NCBI RefSeq assembly: GCF_001969365.1
Contig: NZ_CP019312.1
Location: 3,757,001-3,821,000, forward strand
Length of the DNA: 64,000 nucleotides
From: Tateyamaria omphalii
GTDB taxonomy: Bacteria > Pseudomonadota > Alphaproteobacteria > Rhodobacterales > Rhodobacteraceae
Direction of reading: 5' to 3'
The first letter of the stretch is position 1. The number at the start of each line of letters is the position of its first letter. Position numbers and translations under genes: made by a program. This document shows, one piece after another, positions 57,910 to 64,000 of this stretch. Under the pieces are notes generated by a model. That model worked only from the letters and a program-made list of their open reading frames with translations, was not told the DNA's origin and searched no databases.

Positions 57910-59304
57910 ATGGTGGCTGAGGGGCAGGCGAAGTTCCTGTCAGGGTCGCTTCTGCGCCATGTGACGGTGATGTCGCTGACCTCGACCGTCGGGTTGATGG
58001 CCGTATTCCTTGTCGATTTTATCGACATGGTTTTCATTTCCATGCTGGGCAAGGCCGAGTTGGCCGCCGCCGTGGGCTACGCGGGCGCGATCCTGTTTTT
58101 CACCACGTCCTTTTCCATCGGCATGGCGATTGCCGTGGGCGCTCTGGTGGCGCGCGATCTGGGCGCAGGCAACGTGGAGCGGGCGCGGCTGCGCAGTTCG
58201 CATGGACTTGCCTATGGCGTTGGTTTTGGTGTGCTGTTTTCGGCGTTCGTGTGGTGGAATATTCCAACCTTTGTCCGTTGGATTGGTGCGGAAGGCGAGA
58301 CGGCGGCGCTGGCCGAGGGCTATCTTGCCATTATCATCCCGTCGCTGCCCTTTCTGGTCGTGGGCATGATGGGCAGCGGCATTCTGCGTGCCCATGGCGA
58401 TGCGCGCCGGGCGATGATGGCGACGATTTGGGGCGGGGGCGTGAATGCCGTTTTGGACCCCATACTGATCTTTGGTCTGGGGCTCGACTTAACCGGGGCG
58501 GCGCTGGCGTCGGTCGCGGCGCGGGTGGCGATTGCGACAGCGGCCATTCTGCCGATCCTGCGGCATCATGGGGGTCTTCCGCGTCCCGAGGTCGTGGGGA
58601 TGCTGCGCGATCTGCGCCCGCTTGTGACCATTGGCTTTCCCGCGATCCTGACGCAGTTGGCCACGCCCGTGGGCCAGGCCATCGTCACCCGGTCCATGGC
58701 GCAATACGGGCTTGAGGCCGTGGCGGGCATGGCCATCGTGGGCCGTTTGATGCCGGTGTCCTTTGCCGTGATCTTTGCCCTGTCCGGCGCCGTTGGTCCG
58801 ATCCTGGGCCAGAATTTTGGCGCGGGGCGGCATGACCGGGTGCGGGCCGGGTTCAATGCGGCGCTGATCTTTGCCGGGTCGGTGATCTTTGTCATTGCGG
58901 CGGTTTTGTTCGTGCTGCGCGGTCCCGTTGCGGACCTGTTTGATGCGCGCGGCGTGACCCGTGATCTGGTGTTCCTGTTCTGCGGTCCCTTGGCGCTTTT
59001 GTTCTTTTTCAACGGCGTGCTGTTTGTGGCCAATGCGGCGTTCAACAATCTGGGCCACCCGTTCTATTCCACATGGATGAATTGGGGGCGCAACACAGTT
59101 GCCATGATCCCGTTGGTATGGGTCGGCGGACAGCTTTACGGAGCCGAAGGTGTGCTGATCGGGCAGGCGGTGTCGGCCGTTGTCTTTGGGGCCGCCGCGT
59201 GGGTGCTGGCCCGACGCGTGATCGCAGCTGAGGGCGGAAACGTGACGCGCGACAGCTTTGCGCGCGAGGGGCGGCTCTTGTCCCTATTGAACCTGCGCAA
59301 GTAG
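57910..59304 (+). CDS. MATE family efflux transporter
   Basis: The 464-residue protein has about 12 hydrophobic helices in two similar halves. SLTSTVGLMAVFLVDFIDMV and the second-half GFPAILTQLATPVGQAIVTR are typical MATE segments. It probably exports drugs or metabolites in exchange for Na+ or H+. It follows gltX by 69 bp, and its last bases overlap the convergent cyclotransferase gene by 21 bp. Confidence 0.9.
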   Translation: MVAEGQAKFLSGSLLRHVTVMSLTSTVGLMAVFLVDFIDMVFISMLGKAELAAAVGYAGAILFFTTSFSIGMAIAVGALVARDLGAGNVERARLRSSHGLAYGVGFGVLFSAFVWWNIPTFVRWIGAEGETAALAEGYLAIIIPSLPFLVVGMMGSGILRAHGDARRAMMATIWGGGVNAVLDPILIFGLGLDLTGAALASVAARVAIATAAILPILRHHGGLPRPEVVGMLRDLRPLVTIGFPAILTQLATPVGQAIVTRSMAQYGLEAVAGMAIVGRLMPVSFAVIFALSGAVGPILGQNFGAGRHDRVRAGFNAALIFAGSVIFVIAAVLFVLRGPVADLFDARGVTRDLVFLFCGPLALLFFFNGVLFVANAAFNNLGHPFYSTWMNWGRNTVAMIPLVWVGGQLYGAEGVLIGQAVSAVVFGAAAWVLARRVIAAEGGNVTRDSFAREGRLLSLLNLRK

Positions 59305-59823
59305 GCGGTCGGTCAGCGCCTGTTCCTGTGGCGTCAGGGTTTGCGCACGCGGGTAGAGCGGCGCGCCGCGGTCGTCCTGAATGGCTGTGTCCCAGCCGTC
59401 GGTCGTGGCAAAGAAATGTTCGGCCCCCGCCTGTCCGAATTCGCGCACAAACCCTTGTACCACCACGTCGAGATAGCTGAGCAGGATGCGGTGATCGCCG
59501 GCCGGTCGCTTTGCATCCGGCGGCACTTGGTAGACGGCGATGTCGCTGGCGTTGGCCTCATGTGCGACCGCGTGGGTGGCATTGATCCGGGTGTATCCGG
59601 TTTCGCGCAGGTCGAGTGCCGCCCAGTCTGCCTGCGGGACGGAGGCGATCAGGCCGTCGATACTGTGCCCCGGTGCCTCTTGCACCGACAGGAACACCAC
59701 GTTGCGCCGGTCCGTGCGCACCCAGGCACGCCGCCAGCCGTTGAGCGTGGCCGCTTGCGCCTGCGGGTAGGCGTGTGTGGCACGGTTGACAAGGCTGCCG
59801 TAGCCAAAGAACCAGGGCGTCAT
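59284..59823 (-). CDS. Gamma-glutamylcyclotransferase-like (AIG2 fold) protein
   Basis: The 179-residue protein begins MTPWFFGYGSLVNRATHAYP, the YGSL motif of the gamma-glutamylcyclotransferase fold. An internal Glu in LDLRETGYTRI may be the catalytic acid. It overlaps the inositol-phosphatase-like gene by four bases and the MATE gene convergently. Release of 5-oxoproline from gamma-glutamyl compounds is possible, not shown. Confidence 0.8.
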   Translation of the reverse strand: MTPWFFGYGSLVNRATHAYPQAQAATLNGWRRAWVRTDRRNVVFLSVQEAPGHSIDGLIASVPQADWAALDLRETGYTRINATHAVAHEANASDIAVYQVPPDAKRPAGDHRILLSYLDVVVQGFVREFGQAGAEHFFATTDGWDTAIQDDRGAPLYPRAQTLTPQEQALTDRLLAQVQ

Positions 59824-60689
59824 GCGTCGGACATCAGGTCGGCAAAATGCGCCGCAAGCGTGTCCCAGACGTCTGGTGAGGAGGCGGTGAGCAGGTAGCC
59901 TTCCTTGATCGACGCGTTGTAGTCCGAGCCGTCGAGCATCGCGGCCTTGCCGCCTGCCTGCTGGCAGATCAGGACACCTGCGGCGTGGTCCCAGCTGTTG
60001 AGCGTGCTGGATAGCACGAAGTCCACCGCGCCGGTGGCCGCAAGCCGGTATTCGTGGGCCGAACAGCGCAGGCTGCCGATGAAGGCCAGCGCGCCCACCT
60101 TGGTCCACATCAGCGCTTGGTCCGCCGGTGTCATCAGCCGGATATGGGCGTAGCCCGCAAGCTGGTTCAGCGGTTTCGTGTTGGCGGTGTGGATGGGTCG
60201 GATCCGCCCGGTCTGTGTCAGCCATTGGGCGGGTGAGGTGTTGTCGGCCATGATCAGGTCGTTGCCGACGGGATCGTAGATCAGGCCAAAGACCGGCACG
60301 CCAAAGCGGCAGACCGAGACCATGGTGCCGAAGAGCGGCATGTTCTTTGCAAAGTTCCAGGTGCCATCGACCGGGTCGATGATAAAGGACAGCTCAGCCT
60401 CAGCCACGCCGTCCAGCAGTTTGGGGTTGGCCGACACTGCCTCTTCCCCGATGACGAGCGCGTGGGGGAAGGCCATTTGCAGGCCGCGGGTGATCATGGC
60501 TTCGGCTGCGGTGTCGGCTTGGGTGACCAGATCCGTTTCGTCCCGTTTGGTGTCGATCTCGCCTGCGTCGAGGCGGCGGAAGCGGGGCATGATCTCGGCC
60601 TTTGCGGCGCGGCGGATCAGGTTGATGATCTGTGTCTTTTGCGCCTGTGTCAGCGGGGCGGTGACGGGCATGGGCAATTGGTCGGTCAT
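59820..60689 (-). CDS. Inositol monophosphatase family protein
   Basis: The 289-residue protein has the Mg-dependent phosphatase signatures IGEEAVS, IDPVDGTWNFAKNMPLFGTM and SWDHAAGVLICQQAGG. It could dephosphorylate inositol phosphate, histidinol phosphate (HisN) or PAP; the family cannot be split by eye. AAGGA eight bases before the ATG at 60689 decides the start. It is coupled to the cyclotransferase gene by an ATGA overlap. Confidence 0.88.
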   Translation of the reverse strand: MTDQLPMPVTAPLTQAQKTQIINLIRRAAKAEIMPRFRRLDAGEIDTKRDETDLVTQADTAAEAMITRGLQMAFPHALVIGEEAVSANPKLLDGVAEAELSFIIDPVDGTWNFAKNMPLFGTMVSVCRFGVPVFGLIYDPVGNDLIMADNTSPAQWLTQTGRIRPIHTANTKPLNQLAGYAHIRLMTPADQALMWTKVGALAFIGSLRCSAHEYRLAATGAVDFVLSSTLNSWDHAAGVLICQQAGGKAAMLDGSDYNASIKEGYLLTASSPDVWDTLAAHFADLMSDA

Positions 60690-60756
60690 AAAATGGTCCT
60701 TGATTCCATGGATCGCCGCCGGTGTGCCATGTCTTGCTGCACTGCCGCAACGTACC

Positions 60757-63285
60757 TTATTCGCGCCCCCGCAGTACCTGGGCGGGGCGTGCGGCCAATG
60801 GCCCCCAGGCAAAGGCCAGCCCGGCCAGAAGCGTGGCCGTCACGCCGCCGATCACGATGGCGAGCGCCGAGGGCCAGATGACGGTAAAGTCGGTGTCCAT
60901 GATGTAATAGCTGACCGCCCAACCGCCTGCGATGCCCGCCGCGAGCGCGACGGCGCCAGCGCCAAGGCCCAGAAGGGCCGCGCGGGTGGCGAAGCTGATC
61001 AGGATGCGCTGGCGCGTTGCGCCCAGGGTTTTCAGGACCGCCGCCTCGTATGTGCGGGCTTGGGTGCCCGCCGCAGCGGCCCCGATCAGGACGAGGAACC
61101 CGGTCAGGAGCGTTGCGCCTGCCCCGTAGGATGTGGCGGCGGCGAGGCCGGAGAGCACCTCGCTCACCCGGTCGATGGCGTCGCGCACGCGGATGGCCGT
61201 CACGTTGGGATAGGCGTTGGCGATGTCGCGCAGGATCTGGGTTTCTGCCCCGTCGGTGGCATAGACGGTCGAGATGAACGTGTGCGGTGCGCCTTGCAGG
61301 GCGGAGGGGTTCATGGACAGGATGAAGCCGATGCCGGCGGTGGAAAAGTCGACCTCGCGGAACGATGTGATCGTGCCGGTGATGTCGCGGCCCAGGATGT
61401 TGATGGTCATGCTGTCGCCGAGGGACAGGCCCATTTCCTCGGCCTCTTCCGCGGCGAAGCTGATTTGCGGATCGCCTGTGTAGTCTGCGGGCCACCAGTC
61501 TCCTGCGGTGATGCGCGTGTTTTCGGTGGGCGTTTCGGAATAGGTGATGCCGCGGTCGCCGGACAGGACCCAGTGATCGCCTGCGACGTCTGCCGCCCGC
61601 TGGCCGTTGATCTGGGTGATGATGCCCCGCAGCATGGGCGCGCTGTCGATGCGGCTGACAGCCGGGTCACTTTCCAGCCGCTCGGTATAGCCGGGCATCT
61701 GGTCGCGCTGGATGTCGACGAAGAAATAGCTGGGCGCGATGTCGGGCAGATTGCCGGTGATGGCGTTGCGCAGGTTGCCGTCGATCTGGCCCACGGCGGC
61801 CAGCACCGACAAGCCCAGGCCGAGGGACAAGACCACAGACGCTGCCCCTTCGCGCGTGCCGGAAATGGCGCCAAGCGCCCAGCGGAGGGCGGGCCGCCCC
61901 TTGGCCCGTGGGGCCGCGCGTTTCGACAGCCAGCGGATCAGGACGGCGGCAAGCGCCAGTAGGCCGAGGGCAAAGGCGATGCCCCCCGATGTCCAGAGTG
62001 TCAGCCACCATGTGCCTGAAAAGAGGCCCGCCAGCCCGATCAGCGCGGCAAGGCCCGCGCCGATCCAGATGAGGTAGCCCGCGCGTGGCAAGAGACGCGC
62101 CTTGTCCAGTGCATCGCGGAACAAGGTCGCTGCGCGCACATCCTCGGCCCGGGCAAGCGGCCAGAGGGTGAACACAAAGGCGGTCAGCAGGCCGTAAATC
62201 GCCGCCTCGATCAATGGGGCGGGGAACAGGGTGAAACTGGCCGGGATCGGCAAACGTGCTTCGATGATCGGGGCGAGGAGCAGGGGGACGAACGCCCCAA
62301 GTAGCAGTCCGATGGCGATGCCCAGCAATGACAGGGCGCCGATCTGGATGAAATAGGTCTGGAAGATCGTGCTGCGCTCGGCCCCCAGAGTGCGGAGGGT
62401 AGCGATCACGGATGTCTTGCCTGCAAGATATGCGCGCACGGCTGCTGACACACCGACGCCACCCACGGCGAGGCCCGACAGGCCCACCAGCACGAGAAAC
62501 GCGCCCAGTCGGTCCACGAACTCGGATACGCCCGGCGCGCCGTTGCGCGCGTCGGTCCAGCGCATGCCCGTTGCTTCGAATTGGTTGCGCGCCTGTCCCT
62601 CGAGCGCGGCAAGGTCGGTGCCGTCGGGCAGGTCGAGCCGGTATTTCGAATTGAACAGGGTACCCGGCGCCAGAAGCTGCGCGTTCTCAAGCGCGGTGCG
62701 CAGCACGATGGTGCGCGGGCCGAGGGCGAAGCCGCCTGCGGCACTGTCGGGTTCGCGGGCGAGCGTCGCCATCAGCACGAAGTCCTGCGTGCCAAGGCGG
62801 AACGTATCGCCGGTGGCCAGCCCGAGCCGGTCAATCAGCGCGCGTTCCATCACCGCGCCGGGCAGGCCGTCGGCGCCCGCCAACGCGTCGGGCAAGGACA
62901 TGGCAGGGTCCAACTCGACGGCCCCGATCAGGGGATAGGCGCCGTCGACAGCCTTGATCTGTGTCAGGCCGCGCTCTGTCTCGCCCTCGCGTTCGACCAC
63001 GGCCATGGAACGGAAATCTGCGATTTCCGATACGCTCGTGGCCACGCTGTCCATCCACGCGCGCTCGTCCTCGGTCGCGAAGCGGTAGGTGAAGTCCAGT
63101 TCGGCATCGCCGCCCAGCAGGGCCGCGCCCTCGCGCTGCAGCCCCGCCTCGATGGCCGCGCGGACCGATCCGACGGCGGCGATGGCAGCCACGCCAAGCG
63201 CAAGGCAGGCCAGAAATATGCGGAACCCGCGCAGGCCCCCGCGCAATTCACGCCGGGCAAAGCGGGCAGAGGTGGCAAGGGTCAT
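60757..63285 (-). CDS. FtsX-like ABC transporter permease (YbbP type)
   Basis: The 842-residue protein has one N-terminal helix, large periplasmic regions and two FtsX-type permease blocks (GLSGLAVGGVGVSAAVRAYL with GAERSTIFQTYFIQIGAL, and LVLIGAAAAGTQARTYEAAV with LGATRQRILI). This is the YbbP layout. It works with the adjacent ATPase, probably exporting or releasing a lipid or protein substrate. It overlaps the ATPase gene by four bases. Confidence 0.9.
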   Translation of the reverse strand: MTLATSARFARRELRGGLRGFRIFLACLALGVAAIAAVGSVRAAIEAGLQREGAALLGGDAELDFTYRFATEDERAWMDSVATSVSEIADFRSMAVVEREGETERGLTQIKAVDGAYPLIGAVELDPAMSLPDALAGADGLPGAVMERALIDRLGLATGDTFRLGTQDFVLMATLAREPDSAAGGFALGPRTIVLRTALENAQLLAPGTLFNSKYRLDLPDGTDLAALEGQARNQFEATGMRWTDARNGAPGVSEFVDRLGAFLVLVGLSGLAVGGVGVSAAVRAYLAGKTSVIATLRTLGAERSTIFQTYFIQIGALSLLGIAIGLLLGAFVPLLLAPIIEARLPIPASFTLFPAPLIEAAIYGLLTAFVFTLWPLARAEDVRAATLFRDALDKARLLPRAGYLIWIGAGLAALIGLAGLFSGTWWLTLWTSGGIAFALGLLALAAVLIRWLSKRAAPRAKGRPALRWALGAISGTREGAASVVLSLGLGLSVLAAVGQIDGNLRNAITGNLPDIAPSYFFVDIQRDQMPGYTERLESDPAVSRIDSAPMLRGIITQINGQRAADVAGDHWVLSGDRGITYSETPTENTRITAGDWWPADYTGDPQISFAAEEAEEMGLSLGDSMTINILGRDITGTITSFREVDFSTAGIGFILSMNPSALQGAPHTFISTVYATDGAETQILRDIANAYPNVTAIRVRDAIDRVSEVLSGLAAATSYGAGATLLTGFLVLIGAAAAGTQARTYEAAVLKTLGATRQRILISFATRAALLGLGAGAVALAAGIAGGWAVSYYIMDTDFTVIWPSALAIVIGGVTATLLAGLAFAWGPLAARPAQVLRGRE

Positions 63286-63974
63286 TCGGCGGCGGCCTTG
63301 ACCGGGGGTTCGATCCGCCCGTCGGCCAGGCGGATCACCCTGTCGCAGCGGGCCGCCAGATCGGGCGCGTGGGTGACCAGCACCAACGTGGCCCCGTGCC
63401 GGTCGCGCAGGGCAAAGAGCAGGTCCATGATCGCCTGCCCGTTGGCGCCGTCCAGATTGCCGGTGGGCTCATCCGCCAGCAGAATATCGGGCCGTGTGAC
63501 CAGCGCACGGGCCAGCGCCACGCGCTGCTGTTCGCCGCCTGACATCTGGCTGGGGTAATGACCGCTGCGATGGGCAAGGCCCACGGCCTCAAGCTCCGCC
63601 TCTGCCCGATCAAAGGCGTCACGCGCGCCCGCCAGTTCAAGCGGTGTCGCCACGTTCTCAAGGGCCGTCATGGTCGGGATCAGGTGAAAACTTTGGAACA
63701 CGACGCCCATGTGATCGCGCCGAAAGCGGGCCAGTGCGTCTTCGTTCATCGCCGTGAGGTCCTGGCCAAGTGCCATCACGGTGCCGCCGGTGGCCCGTTC
63801 CAACCCGCCCATGATCATGAGCAGTGAGGACTTGCCCGACCCCGATGGGCCGACCAGCCCTACCGTCTCGCCCTTGCCAATCTCAAGCGTGATGCCGTGC
63901 AGGATATCGACCTGCCCGGCATTGCCATCCAGGCTGAGCGCCGCATTATTCAGGGACAGGACTGGATCGGACAT
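63282..63974 (-). CDS. ABC transporter ATP-binding protein (YbbA type)
   Basis: The 230-residue ATPase has Walker A GLVGPSGSGKSSLLMIMGGL, the Q-loop, the signature MSGGEQQRVALARALVTRPD, Walker B ILLADEPTGNLD and the H-loop LVTHAPDLAARCD. It pairs with the FtsX-like permease by a four-base overlap, as in the ybbA-ybbP pair. The start is near the window edge and is presumably divergent from a further gene outside. Confidence 0.93.
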   Translation of the reverse strand: MSDPVLSLNNAALSLDGNAGQVDILHGITLEIGKGETVGLVGPSGSGKSSLLMIMGGLERATGGTVMALGQDLTAMNEDALARFRRDHMGVVFQSFHLIPTMTALENVATPLELAGARDAFDRAEAELEAVGLAHRSGHYPSQMSGGEQQRVALARALVTRPDILLADEPTGNLDGANGQAIMDLLFALRDRHGATLVLVTHAPDLAARCDRVIRLADGRIEPPVKAAAE

Positions 63975-64000
63975 CGTTGGCGGCCTTTATTGTCGTGTAC

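Overview
The window reads as a chromosomal segment of a GC-rich alphaproteobacterium of the order Rhodobacterales (Roseobacter-type). The signs are an RpoH2-type heat-shock sigma factor, a CryB/PhrB-type iron-sulfur photolyase with the four cluster cysteines at the family spacing, a MoeB-like E1 enzyme with an N-terminal membrane anchor, and very dense operons joined by ATGA or TGATG overlaps. No rRNA, tRNA, CRISPR array, transposase, integrase or prophage gene was seen.

Layout. 1-5.8 kb: an interrupted secreted-protein gene at the left edge, a sterol desaturase-family hydroxylase divergent from a LysR regulator, trpS, a rhomboid-fold protein without catalytic residues, and murJ. 5.9-7.6 kb: an acidic cysteine-free protein divergent from a jacalin-like lectin fused to an aerolysin-like domain. 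7.7-18 kb: a six-gene glycogen operon (alpha-glucosidase, glgB, glgC, glgA, glgX, pgm) behind two LacI-type palindromes. 18-24.4 kb: a PBP-activator-like lipoprotein and glnD, divergent from rsmI, yraN, gshB and an esterase. 25.3-28.8 kb: yifB/comM, a glutathione S-transferase, a phosphohistidine phosphatase and cobU. 28.8-35.5 kb: rpoH2 coupled to a ChaN-like gene, then coaBC-dut-moeB-like and an M3 oligopeptidase. 35.5-43.9 kb (minus strand): mreB and mreC-mreD-mrdA-rodA, followed without a gap by a conserved-looking but TGA-interrupted gene, a VOC protein and a hydroxyacid dehydrogenase, with a separate methyltransferase beyond. 44-48.9 kb: a YceI protein, a palindromic element, leuA with a leucine-rich leader peptide, an SDR and the FeS photolyase. 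49-53.3 kb: a TIR-transmembrane-periplasmic protein facing an operon for a secreted 18-repeat MORN protein and a small secreted protein, then a 27-bp minisatellite. 53.3-64 kb: nadE, a metallo-hydrolase, a DUF1801-like protein, gltX, a MATE exporter, a gamma-glutamylcyclotransferase, an inositol-phosphatase family enzyme, and a FtsX-type ABC exporter.

Most of the window is core metabolism and envelope biogenesis. The accessory-looking parts are the lectin/aerolysin pair near 6-7.6 kb and the TIR/MORN block near 49-53 kb. Two otherwise well-formed genes are each broken by a single TGA where tryptophan fits, and a short unassigned motif recurs in intergenic positions. All functional statements rest on reading motifs and context by eye; no database search was run.
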